Shown here piece by piece: positions 1-12,055 of a stretch of 64,000 nt of DNA. The notes below the pieces were generated by a model, which was given only the letters and a program-made list of their open reading frames with translations, was not told the origin of the DNA and did no database searches. Each line of letters opens with the position of its first letter. The stretch's first letter is position 1. The DNA is from Phytoseiulus persimilis (Eukaryota; Arthropoda; Arachnida; Mesostigmata; Phytoseiidae), in assembly GCA_037576195.1 (NCBI GenBank), contig CM075102.1, forward strand, positions 36,576,745-36,640,744, read 5' to 3'. The position numbers and the translations under genes were made by a program.

Positions 1-705
1 AATCGTCGTGGGTCGGGTGATAGAAAACCTGAAGGGACTGCTGCGGAGAATCGATTGTGTTGATCAGCAGAACCTGTTTCTCAACCTTACTGCATTCACT
101 GGCCCCGAGCAAATCCGCACTCCGCATCATGTATTCACCTCGTTCACCCTATCCATCTATAAGGTTCCTGTGATACGCCGGTGATCTCAAGGTCTGAGGT
201 CCAGCGATGAACGAAATCGGGTTGGCGTAGAAGAGTCTCAAGTTGATGCGCCCACAATCAGATGGGACTGTTCGAGTTTCCTCGGCCATTTCTCCCCACC
301 GCTGTCAGCTCGATAAGGGAGCCGGGACTAATCGTCCCCCGCACCTCAGCTCCGGAGAACTTGTTCCGTATTTACGACGCGACCTTGTCTACAGATGTTT
401 CATCGTTGAAAAAACTGGAATCTCACATGCAACTGTACGACTCGCTCACACGTTTCTGTGTACAACTTTTTTGGCAAAATGCTAGACTTATTTTCTCTAT
501 AGCCTCCACTCGAACTGGAGCATAATGAAGGCGAAGGAGCCATCCAGTTTTGTTCGACGCTCAGGAATCGAGTTGCCATCATGTTGTGATTTTTTTCAAT
601 CGTAGATTCCCCCTCGTTTGCTCCGACTTCTGATCTGTTCGCCTTGCAACGAGTCCGTTAGTGTCCGGATGAGCATCCCCGCTGGACCTACCGCGAACTG
701 AGATT

Positions 706-959
706 TCTCCGAGCAGTGGTGCACTCACAAGGGAACTATACGAAGTCTAACACCCAGATTTGAATTAGAAGGTGCCCATTTTGTAGTCCATGGTTGGTCA
801 TGTTCGGGCCCACAGTTGATCGTCTTGAATGGGCTCGTGTTTTTTCTCTAGGGAGGTCCGAAATTCCGAAAAAAAAAGAGGTTCTCCTGCTTTCCAGCGC
901 GGATTGACCCCCCTGTTATTGATTGGTGACTCGACTTTTCGACCCTGAATCAGTGACTG
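706..959 (-). repeat. Left arm of a long inverted duplication
   Basis: The reverse complement of this stretch aligns with 1536-1765 over nearly its full length, at roughly three-quarters identity by eye. Matching blocks in order are CAGTCACTGATTCAG, an AGGGGGGTC block, a T-rich run ending in GAATTTCGG, AGAGAAAAAA, GGGCCCGAACATG, and CATAGTTCCCTTGT (TATAGTTCCCTTGT here). One indel of about 13 bp separates the outer blocks. No gene is seen inside. It could be one half of a foldback element or one of two diverged transposon copies in opposite orientation. Outer boundaries are approximate. Confidence 0.75.
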
Positions 960-1535
960 ATGTGGGGAGTACGCATTGAGACGGACTAGGCACTCACTTC
1001 TTCCCCTGGATCGTTTGCGACCGAGCGGTAACACGATATGACACCTCCTTGCGGTCATGATCGTGGATAAGCTCCTCAATCCACCCTGGTGATAGAATTG
1101 CCCACCATCCACTGCGCATGCGTTAACTTGCTTCAGTGTAAAAGACGATCATAACTTTGTTGCCGGATGAGACTTCATGAGATTTGAATTCAGCTACGAA
1201 TGGAGGGCTCTGATATAAGACCAGACAGGATACCAGTCTTGTTTGAAGAACGTCTCGTGAGTATGGGTTCAGACGTCCTGAGGACGACGGAAGCAACTCC
1301 TATCAAGAGAATCGACGCAAGAAAACAATCGATTACAAGCAAACGTATTCTGGAGCATTGCTCTCCCAAGTTTTGTTGATGACACCAAGAAGAACTTTGC
1401 ATATGTGAGCGGCATGGTATGAAATGCGCTAAACACCTGTTGAAGAATATGCCCCATAGGTCACCCAGGATATCGATTTCCGCTCTGAGTTGGGTGAAAC
1501 AAGATTCACTCGATCTCTCTGTCTACTTACTAGTC

Positions 1536-1765
1536 CAGTCACTGATTCAGAGTCGAAAACTTTAGTCACTAATCAGGAATAGGGGGGTCGATCGGCCCTG
1601 GAAGGCTGCGAAAAGTATTTTTTTCCGAATTTCGGGCTCCTAGAGAAAAAAAACACGGAACCATTCAACTGCGGGCCCGAACATGGCCCAGCATAGACCA
1701 CCAAACGGGCACCCTGGGTGTCACACTTCGCATAGTTCCCTTGTCAGTGGGCCGAAGAAGTCTCC
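1536..1765 (+). repeat. Right arm of a long inverted duplication
   Basis: This is the partner of the arm at 706-959, separated from it by about 575 bp of dissimilar sequence. Similarity starts abruptly at CAGTCACTGATTCAG and fades near 1765 in a GAAGAAGTCTCC-like block. I saw no flanking target-site duplication, so a transposon origin is inferred from structure only. The spacer (960-1535) holds no recognised gene. Confidence 0.75.
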
Positions 1766-3827
1766 AAGCCGGCCGAAGAGCTCTGGAAGCAGAGCGGTGA
1801 CGGAGCCTCGACGTCAGCTGGGCCACGTCGCTGCGCGAGCTTTGCAGGCCACGACCAAGCGTGGAAGGAGACGGAGCAAGGGCCTGGATATGGAGAATGC
1901 GACGAGCCACCCGGTCCCAGTGGAATCCTCACATCCCATCGGCGTCGCTCAGATGAAAAATGATGCCGCCGGTGTATAGTCAAACTCGTTGGCGAACTTT
2001 TCTCCTTAGACGAGACACATGTTGCTCTTCCGAAACGGAGCTCGTTGCCTCCTCTCGCTGGATCGTTCGAGTGCTCGTTCGATCTGACAAACTTTCTTTC
2101 ACTGAAGACTCTTCAGTGAAGAGACAACCTTGGAAAGCTCGTTCCGACTGCAAGCCGGAATCGACCCTCCCTCCCACAGGGATCGGTTACATCCGGAGCA
2201 GCGTCGTCCAGCAACAGAGAGATTGGTAATGACCAGGCTGATCCTGAGAACGGATGGAATCTCAGTTGTGCCGTGGCCGTGAAAGCTCATCCGACTCACT
2301 CGCACCTATCGAAAATTCGAGCTCAGGCGTAGCTCTTGCAACGAATTCTGCCGCCGAGCGACTTCAGACGAGACGGCACGCGTCTTAAGTGCGGGACGGT
2401 ACCAGGGTCACTCGATAATCGAATGCAACGACGGATACATCCGGGGGCTTTCGCGCTCGGCCGTGATTTACGGAACGGCATCCTCCTGAACGAAGCGAGT
2501 CCTGGAGCGAGGAACTCGTGACCGCGCTGTGATATCCGACGAGCGACAGCCAGTTCTGGAAAGAGGGAGTTACGTGAAGCCGAGGAGACGAAATCATTAC
2601 CGATCCCAATAATTTTCTCGTCGGTTCTCGCATGGGCGGGAGATTTCCACAAATTTCAATCAGGATCAACAGGGTCGACAAGATGTCCATCACGACTCTT
2701 CGATCAATCCCAGATTTCGAAGTCATTGATGGTAATTGATGGCACGAACCAATCCTGTACCTAGCGGTCATAAACTCCGTTCTCCGGCAAAGCCTGGTGA
2801 CTCATTGCATCGTCGAAGATGATTTATGTCTGACTGGAACGGCGATGGCCTCGCGACGAGCGCGGAAGAACCCGATCGTCGGCAACCTCAGCTCATGGCA
2901 TCGGCGATCGATGTCTGTCTGGAGGAGAACCCGGTCCCTCCTGGGTCATTAATCGTGTCTGGTGACCATGGCTCACGATCTCGCTTGTCTCCACTCCCCG
3001 GCGAGTGCTGCTCATGAGCTGATTATTTTTGCGATCCACGTGTATATCTCCGAGAGGAACTCGCATCGAGCGACAGTTTTGGAGATTTCTGTCGTCGGCA
3101 ATTTTGCGCTCGGACGTCGAAGGCGTCCGTCGCCAACCGCCATTACCTTATTTCACTTCTGACGCGAGTCGTTCGTTAGCTCCCCATCGTTCGGAAACTT
3201 GTTCGTCAGAGAGACTTCATGTCGATCGAACTCGACGGTGGAACACGAGGTTCAGGGACCCGGAGCACGTCGGACGCATTCCTTGAGGGTGGACAACAAC
3301 ATGTTCGAGTATGCTAATGAAGGGCACATCAAATGGTGTGGAAGATTCACCGGGAGTTCGCTGATCCGTAAGGCTCGGACCCGACCAGCACTCGACTTAT
3401 CGCGGAGTTGTGAGCGGTGTCCAACGCCCACAACCAATAACACACCGACGAACTCGGTCTCAGAACACCGTACACAGATCCCGTATAGTAATTATGATAA
3501 GCAAGCCCCCACCCCTCCGAAACGAGTTTGAGCTCTGATGTATTCCCGGGCTCCCGGTCAGGAACGAAGCTTTTTGGAATCTGTGAGATGCGCCTAGAAA
3601 AGTCTTGCGGAACTGCCGCGCGTTCGACAACGACCACGTCGGTATTGTCTCGATCATTCCCCCACGCTCATTCCCGGGGAGAAGAATCAAATCGGCTCCG
3701 CCCATTCCCGAAATCAACTCAACCTCGAAGCGACGAAGATATCTCGGGACATGGAAAGCGTCTAGTTGTGGGAGAATAACGATATCGTTGCGGAGTTCGG
3801 ATTTTTTTCGGAAACGAGTTCGATAAG
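1766..3827. other. Stretch without a recognised gene
   Basis: Only short open frames occur here. The most coding-like is an ATG frame at 2826-3017 (63 codons, starting MSDWNGDGL), which passes a possible donor (TCTG|GTGACC). It matches nothing I know and has no confirmed partner exon. The last 60 bases form the presumed 5' leader of the kinase gene that starts at 3828. Confidence 0.4.
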
Positions 3828-5557
<1,730 letters not shown>

Positions 5558-6246
5558 GACAGAGATCACGCCGCAGAACGGAGCGATGTCGAGACGGAAT
5601 GAGGACAAGTGTTTGGAAATGACTATTTGACCAGAGGAGCACAAAGGAAACATGACAGACTTATAAGTTTAGAACTCGAAGGGTTAAAATATAATTTGTT
5701 CCGAAACGACTCGGTGTTTCTGACCATACGACTCGCGATCTGGATCGATACAGACATCTACGGTAGGACGACTTAATCATTTGGGGTGAATATCCGTCGA
5801 GCCGCGGTTGTAGTCCCGAGGCGAAGCGGATGGCACTTTCCATCAGGAATCATCTGTCCTTCGAGTCGCTGATACGCTCTGGAACACTGGGGCAGCTGCT
5901 CCGGTCTGCTGTTTGCCGTTCGGCGTCTCTCTCCACGGTCACGCAAGACAAGGCACCGGGATGGAGTGAGGAGAGATTCCGCTTTGCTTCCTGAATCAAC
6001 GAGTTAAGAGCAAGTGCCTTGGAGAGCGAGGGCCAACAGTTTGCGAACGAGCGATGAAGGAAGCGTGCGAGCGAGAAACTCGAGAAGAAAGTCAGCCCTC
6101 AACCCATCCGGCCGGACCGACCCTCCGTCCCTTCGTTCACCGCCTTATCTTCGTCAGCGAGCACAATGGAAGCACAAAGCGTGGAAATCAATTAGAGATA
6201 ACCAGCTCCACAATCAATCTGAGCGAGCGTACCGACGGATGGAGTG
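5558..6246. other. Spacer between the kinase and the next candidate gene
   Basis: Holds the kinase 3' untranslated region (AT-richer around 5650-5700, without a canonical AATAAA) and, from about 5930, purine-rich sequence with repeated GAGCGAG motifs. The latter resembles a 5' leader for the candidate gene at 6247. No open frame here has a recognisable product. Confidence 0.4.
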
Positions 6247-6781
6247 ATGGAGGGACAGAGCGCGGGAGGGCCCGCCGGCCAGCTCGTCGACGTGCCGCAC
6301 GTGGAGAAGCTCAGAAAGCTCAGGAAATCGTTAATCCCAGTCTAACACAGGGCTTACGGGAGACCGGAGGAGTCAGCACTCTGCCCATTCGACAGGCCCG
6401 GATCTCGCATTCAGTCCTGGGAGCTGCCGGAATCGAGCCTCGAAGGGACTCTACATGAATTCGTAAGTTTTCAGCTGATCTCTGATCCGAGCGGAAGTTC
6501 CGTGGAGTGCTGAGGGTTTGGAGCGGGGGTCAAACGCGACTGAAACTCTAGTTTCCTGAGGACGGGGGAAAGGGTGTTGTCTCCAAGAGCTCGCGGCCAG
6601 TTTGTTTCTCTCGTCTGAGGAGCCTTCCCCGGAAATTGAGTCGTTGAATATCAGTCGGTCCTCTTGCCAAGGGCTGCAACCGTGCACCGATAGGGCGGAG
6701 TTCGGGCGCCGGGGATCTGAGTTGCCTTCGTCGGGACTGTTCTCCCGCCTGCAAGCTTGCTTGAAGAGATTCGACCCGTAG
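6247..6781 (+). CDS. Candidate two-exon gene, unknown product, with an in-frame TAA
   Basis: An ATG in strong context (GTGATGG) opens a frame starting MEGQSAGGPAGQLVDV. It reads 32 codons to a TAA (6343-6345), then continues in the same frame through AYGRPEESALCPFDRPGSRI to a strong donor (TTC|GTAAGT, exon end 6462). An acceptor after a pyrimidine tract (TTTGTTTCTCTCGTCTGAG|GAG, exon start 6620) continues in phase through EPSPEIESLNISRSSCQG and ends at TAG 6779-6781. The 21 nt at 6330-6350 (GTTAAT...ACACAG) begin with GT, end with AG and contain the stop, and dropping them keeps the frame. That is shorter than normal introns. Alternatives are an upstream intron ending at CACAG 6350, stop readthrough (TAA C), or a pseudogene. 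The composition is Ser/Pro/Glu-rich with no domain, signal peptide or membrane segment. Confidence 0.35.
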
Positions 6782-7065
6782 GCCCGAAAGGATCAACAGA
6801 CGGCCGATCGCCAGAGGTGATCTCGTGGCTCAGACTCAAATACGGTGCGGAGCTCTACGATCTTCAGGGAGCACGGCTCTGCGGTTTATACCGAAAAAAA
6901 CATTCGCACTTCGTCGCAACGTGTTAACGGCTGCGTTTTTCTGAAAACTGCGACCGGTGGCTGCAGGGCTTGCTCGCTCCCGACGTCGAAATCATCTGAG
7001 GACGAGGACGCGTACAACAATACCCGATCATATTATTGATTCTGACTATTCATGAAACCTCTCCC

Positions 7066-7081
7066 AAGACTTCTACACTCG
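7066..7081. repeat. Left target-site duplication of SINE copy 1
   Basis: AAGACTTCTACACTCG, 16 bp, is repeated without mismatch at 7352-7367, directly flanking the SINE on both sides. Confidence 0.95.
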
Positions 7082-7351
7082 TCGGCTCGTTGGCCGTGTG
7101 GCATAAACCAACGCCGTGGGTGGCACTCTAAGCTAGCAATCGCGGGTTCGATCCCCGGCCGACAACAAAAATTTCTTATGTGGTAAAAAGAGGATTTCAT
7201 TTATATCAGAATTAAATCTGAACCATCTTAAGACCCAAGCTCGCCGCCCACAATGGGATTCGCGAGGCGATGGGGAGTGTTACTGAAGCAATACCGAAAG
7301 GTGATCCCGGGACACTCCTGAGGGCTGGCTGAGAGGTTCAGCCGGAAAACA
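7082..7351 (+). mobile_element. tRNA-derived SINE, copy 1
   Basis: 270-bp non-autonomous retroelement bounded by a perfect 16-bp duplication (7066-7081 and 7352-7367). The first 85 bases are tRNA-like: with the G at 7081 the 5' end GTCGGCT pairs with the GGCCGAC before 7164, TTGG...CCAA forms a D-arm, TGGCCGTGTGG resembles an A box, and GGTTCGATCC (7145-7154) is a perfect B box of the internal RNA polymerase III promoter. The tRNA-unrelated body contains GGAGTGT...ACACTCC, able to pair, and ends in a hairpin (GGCTGA/TCAGCC, 7327-7343) followed by AAAACAA. A second copy lies at 30821-31094. It must be moved by the reverse transcriptase of a partner LINE. Confidence 0.93.
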
Positions 7352-7367
7352 AAGACTTCTACACTCG
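7352..7367. repeat. Right target-site duplication of SINE copy 1
   Basis: Perfect second copy of the 16 bp at 7066-7081, immediately after the AAAACAA tail. Confidence 0.95.
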
Positions 7368-7855
7368 GACTCCCGTCCGTGCCCTCCTCCTCCCATTCCG
7401 CTGGCCTCAGCCAACCTCGTGACTTCGGAGAGGCGGGTTAGACGCCAGAAAGGAGCCGGTCTCCGGTGTTCAGTCCTAGCACCTGGGTAACGATTATAAC
7501 CCCGTTAGTCCGGTGCATGCCAGAGCATACTCTCTCATGCGACGTGTGCCGGAGAAGATGGATCCGCAGTCGACCAAAGCAATCGTTGAATCTGAACCAG
7601 GCCAAGCCAGGAATCTCAGTTCTTTTGAACGAGGGTCGGGCAAAGTGTGGCCTCGGTCAGACCAGGGTGCCCGCGGTCTAGAGTTTCTGTCCCCACCCAT
7701 GTGCCTGCGGGCCAGAATGTAACCCGAGGGCCGCATAATTTTGCTCATCCCTCTTCAAGCCCTCGGTCTGAGGAATCGCGAATAAAGTACACCGCGAACA
7801 TTCCCGAAATCCCGGAGGGTGTGCGGGAAGAGCCTCTCGGCAAGGCTCTTCTGAA

Positions 7856-8299
7856 ATGAGTCAGACTTGTTGCCGGACCGACGTTTCGAGTTATAAATCA
7901 CTCCGGGAGCAAGGCGCCCGAGCATCTCGGAGTCCAAACTCGATTCGCAGATTCAGAGCAACATACCGTCATGAGAGAACGTTCTCTGGTTTAGCTCACC
8001 CATTCTGGACGGGGTCGCATCGCTACGTGGAACTAGGTGCCTCACGGAGTGACCCGGGGGCTACCGATCAGGAACGTGAGTCTGATCTGTCCGGAATCCT
8101 TGCGAAACACAGGAGCTCACATCGTTCAGATTCTACGCGGGAGTATTCCGAAAAGCTTGAGGACAGTCATGGGTTGGGCATCACATTGGATCGTTCTCAC
8201 GCAAAAGAAGTCTATCTGTCTCGGTCGGGGGCGGCCCCCTGTCGCTATTCTCCCTGGAATCTTTGGATCGAGGGAGGGAAGGACCTCCAGCCAGTCTAG
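7856..8299 (+). CDS. Unassigned 147-codon ORF
   Basis: Starts at an ATG with A at -3 and runs without stop to TAG at 8297-8299. The product is basic and Ser/Arg-rich, starting MSQTCCRTDVSSYKSLREQG. It has no signal peptide, membrane span or motif I recognise. A good donor-like site (GAAC|GTGAGT, 8076) lies inside, so only the first 73 codons might be an exon. ORFs of this length also arise by chance in 64 kb, so it may be non-coding. It lies 0.5 kb downstream of SINE copy 1. Confidence 0.25.
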   Translation: MSQTCCRTDVSSYKSLREQGARASRSPNSIRRFRATYRHERTFSGLAHPFWTGSHRYVELGASRSDPGATDQERESDLSGILAKHRSSHRSDSTREYSEKLEDSHGLGITLDRSHAKEVYLSRSGAAPCRYSPWNLWIEGGKDLQPV

Positions 8300-11258
8300 C
8301 GGCCCGTGGAGGTCTTTCAAGGGCGAGCTCCCCACCCCCATCAACCCGATTCTCCGCCCTGCCCTCTCCACGCGGCTCCAAAAATGAAAGAACGTGAGCA
8401 AGGAGAACTCATCGTCGCGTTGTCGTCGATTTCTTTTCTTCGAGCGGCGTCTTGCTTCATGAACAGCTGTCTGTTCCCCCTCCTTCGGCGCTCCGTCCTT
8501 CCACTTGTGCAGGATTTTCTCTCTGGTTTTCGAGCGTCTCGACATTGGCGAAACCAGGAACATCGCGCATAGACTCCAGATGCAGAGTATTTTCACCAGG
8601 AAATCGAATTAGCCGAAACCGCGTGTCCATGGAAATCAGAGCAATCGATATCAGTCAATCAACACTTTCAGGGGTCAGGGAACCGAATTCATGATTTCCC
8701 TGCAAGTTTTCCAACCGCACAGTGGAATAAGGAGCCCGTTGCGATGCCCTCTGCGTCGTATCCAGACATATACTCCTCTGTCCTCTCGTTACTGACGGGG
8801 CGATTGCCACTTCTCTTTTTCTATCTCCTCTGGGTTTCTGTCTTGTCCAACTCTGAGTCGGAGGGTCGCAAAGTTCATATTAAAGTTTTGTGAGGGTCGA
8901 CTGAACTGAATTGAACGGACAACACGTTCTCCCGACGGACGGTTGAACGGGCGCACCCAAACCAACCATCCAGCGAGCGTCCGAGCGTCACTCAAGCTCC
9001 CGCTGAAGTTTTTTTTACACGAAATTACACTCATGCGACCATCTGTGAGTTGCATGGATGTGCGAACACTGACGGGCCACTGGTGGCACCGCTGTTGCGA
9101 CTCGAGCTGACGCCTCCACTGTAATGTCTGCTGCTGTTGTTGCTGTTAATAAACGCTCACTCATCTCAGGCTCGAAGCAGTACTGCCGCGCATTTTGTGT
9201 TTTGTGTAAACAGTATGGACAATAATAACAACGGCATCTCCCACACGAGCCGACGAACTTCTTCCGAGCGTTATCCTTACAAGTTGCTCTTCCTTCCAGA
9301 CGAGAGGCTTTACTAGCCGAACAGCAAGGGGGCGCAAAAACGCGACAGAGGGAGAGAGCGGGAGCGCGTCACATTTTAATGACAGATTCCGGGGCTGGCT
9401 CTTCGCGCAGCCTTCCCCGAATCGACTGCTAAGCATCGACGCGCGGAGCTTTTATGTATCATAACGTTGGGCTCATTATTAACACTCACTTGCTGGCTCG
9501 CTCACTCGAGGCGTTCCCAGCGAGTGTTTCCTAGTTTTCAAACCTCTCAGAGGCGCTATTCGCAGTCGGGGGAAGGACGAAACTGGTCAATTCATCAGAC
9601 GTTAGCGAGAGATTCAGGAGCGTGCGAATTTCCCGCGCTCAAGTGTAAGCGATGCAACTCGAAGATGTGACAACGAGTCGCTTCTTTCGAAAACCCATTT
9701 TGCCCGCGCCACTGAGCCCGAGTCAGGGAAAAGCTCGCCCGGTACTTGGGCACCCAGCAACGTACCATTCGCACTAAGGTTTGATTGGTTAGACGGAGGT
9801 CAATGAAAATATTCGGCCGAGTACTTGTATCCAGAGCGGTAAGAGGCACTACAAGTGGTATACAGGAACGGACCAACGGAGACGGCTTAGATCGTAGCAA
9901 TGCCGCCATTTGATGGAGCGGCTGAAGCCGATTACGCCGCTCTGCTCGGCCGAGTGTTTATTACAGCACCCACCGGGAGTCCTCGGAGTCGATACTGCAC
10001 TCGCCGGGTAAACGATGCAAAAACGAGCTATTCCGGAGTCGAATCACTCGCCTGAGCCACTCTCTAACATATCAGGTCCCTCATGAATCGACCCCCCTCC
10101 CCGCGGACGAATGCCCATACTGTGGCGTGGAGCTGAGAACGAGGAGGCGGAGTGCGATGGGAATGACTGGGTATATGGAACAATGTTCTGAGGTCAACGG
10201 AGATCGTCCCTCTTCTGGATGTATCAGAGGTTTTCCAAAGCACTCAGAATAATAGCCAAACCGATTGCTACTCTGAGGACACGAGTGAATCGTTTTCAGA
10301 CTTGTCCGATTCTCGAAGCGATTTCCTCCAATTTCTTCTTTCACACCTGCCCCAGCTGTCAAAGACAGCGTTTTTAGTTCACGGAGGACGACAGTCAGAG
10401 ACGACGACATTTTGCCGTGAGTTCAGTAGCAGCAGGAGAAAGAGGGACACTTATTGAATTCAGCGAGGAGTTCCAAGCGAGATGTGTGGAGGAGCAAAAC
10501 GGTCGTACCCGGCTCCAAGTACGATTTCGCCAGCTCCGATCCAACGTTCCTCGCATCCGATCCTCCGTTTGGTAGCGGCAGCAGTTTTCATTTTATTTCT
10601 CCTTTCTAAACAATTCACTGCCACTATCACTCTGAGACCGTTTCGATTTTCATATGGGCATTCCCGTTGATGAAGATAGTGCGGCGACGTGACTTTGTTT
10701 TCAGCTCTTTTGGCGGAGCGAGCATTCCTGGCGGAGTTGACCGCACGAATATTCCGGTCAGGCGCCTTGCGATGCACTCACTCGGGAAGTTCGTCGCATG
10801 GGGAAGGCTGCTCTGGTGGAACCACTTTCAAACAAATCCTATTCCTTTGACGAGGCTATTCTCGGACAGTGTGACAGCGAGTCTCGCCCCCAAGAATCGA
10901 ACCGACTCTTAATCTCTTCCGCAACAGACAAGCAGCATCAAGCTCGAAGCCACGCAAACCACCCGACGATATCACCCTCGTATTCGGATCGAGGGGGTCA
11001 GACATGGGAAGCTTTGGAAGTATGCGTGCAAATACAGTAAAATCTCGATAGTTTCGGGTACCGGCTGTATTGATCCTCGACCATGATGATCCCAATCTCA
11101 TGAACCGCGACTACATCGAGGAGTGTGAGTCAGAGGACCGTGCTTGAATTGCGAATTTTCCGCAGTTACAGCCTGCCCGGACATGGTGCCCGAGTTCGCC
11201 ATGCAGGGTCGCTGTGAGGTGTAACTCACTCTTACTTGAGCTGCTGGGAATCCTGAAA
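8300..11258. other. Stretch without a recognised gene
   Basis: Many short open frames occur on both strands, none with a known motif. A frame at 10798-11037 (+, 80 codons starting MGKAALVEPLSNKSYSFDEA) reads like protein and ends near a donor-like GAA|GTATGC. Just downstream, 11051-11125 (+) reads FRVPAVLILDHDDPNLMNRD up to a GTGAGT site at 11126, followed 41 nt later by a good acceptor (TTTTCCGCAG). These could be exons of one + strand gene, but the implied introns are very short and the phases could not be fully joined, so no gene is called. Confidence 0.3.
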
Positions 11259-11824
11259 CTACGTTTCCTCGGCATCAAACGTTCCCGTGTCATGCTCGCT
11301 GAAATGATCCCAGTAGACGATCGTCTCTCCGGTCAAGATTTCGCGGGCGCCCCTGCGCTACGGTTCTTCGAATCCCTTTGAGGGACTCCTCTGCATCAAT
11401 CCATTGGTTGCTGAGAATAGAGAGTAATTCCAATCAACGCCGGAGATCTCTTTCAAGGCTCCGAGAATCACCCTGTATGGACTAACCATCTTCGGGTGGC
11501 CGCGAAGACCGGTAGCGGAACAAAAGGAGAACGGCGGAATCGTTTCATATTCCGTTCGAGAGACACGTACCGCGATATCGTTTCTTTTTGCGTCAGGCGC
11601 GGCTTTATAGCTATTGTGAAACTATGAAAGAACGCTTCCAGATATTTGGTGCCCTCAAAAGGGTTGCCAGCGGTTTCCTCCATGTGTACGCGGAAGTATG
11701 TGCTCGTGTAGGCATCCTCACGAATATCAGATTTCGGGCGCCTGAAGATCGGGAACACGCTGCCCATAAAAGTCTCGCTCGCCAACTCGTCTAGGATGCA
11801 GTCAACAGCTTCCGTTCTCACGTC
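11259..11824 (-). CDS. Candidate split gene, unknown product, with an in-frame TAG
   Basis: Exon 11824-11571 opens after an acceptor (CCACATACAG|GAC) and encodes DVRTEAVDCILDELASETF... to PRLTQKETIS, ending at a strong donor (TCGCG|GTACGT). A 98-nt intron ends in TCCATACAG. The next exon starts at 11472 in matching phase 2 and reads VILGALKEISGVDWNYSLFS to a TAG at 11360-11358. The same frame then stays open for 32 more codons (REILTGETIVYWDHFSEHDT) to TAG 11261-11259. The frame of the first exon is also open upstream to about 11875 (PFPHGAHFSHIQ). The charged, soluble-looking product matches no family I know. The internal TAG may mark the real end, a pseudogene or readthrough. A TATA box lies about 230 bp upstream on the same strand. 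Confidence 0.35.
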
Positions 11825-12047
11825 CTGTATGTGGCTAAAGTGAGCTCCGTGGGGGAACGGAACTCTCACGCTCGCTTTTTACCACATGTACTTAGTCCTA
11901 TCAAGCTCATATGAGATGAGTTGAGGGGGAGAAGGGGAGCAATTGGGAACCGATGGATCATGTCAACGATTTTCCCTGGTCTAGTCGAACACGTGATGTC
12001 CACGTGTGTCTGACCCAGCATGATCTCACGTCGTAAAAACCAAACGG

Positions 12048-12055
12048 TTTATATA
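12048..12055 (-). promoter_or_regulatory. TATA box
   Basis: TATATAAA on the - strand, preceded by GC-rich sequence (GGGGCGC). A TCAGAC initiator-like motif follows about 35 bp downstream near 12013. It would drive transcription towards lower coordinates, into the candidate gene at 11824-11259. An ATG frame at 12021-11924 (MLGQTHVDITCSTRPGKIVD) follows but could not be joined in phase to the next exon. Confidence 0.4.

Noticed and set aside
1190-1620. Two short + strand exons joined by a 41-nt intron (at 1393-1433)
   Set aside because: The frames read like protein and GTGAGC/GAAG borders match in phase, but the intron is shorter than normal, the acceptor is weak, and the second exon runs into the inverted repeat arm at 1536.
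7082-7166. tRNA gene
   Set aside because: The tRNA-like folding is the head of a SINE. The anticodon arm does not form properly and the unit is followed by the SINE body and flanked by target-site duplications. The same applies at 30821-30903.
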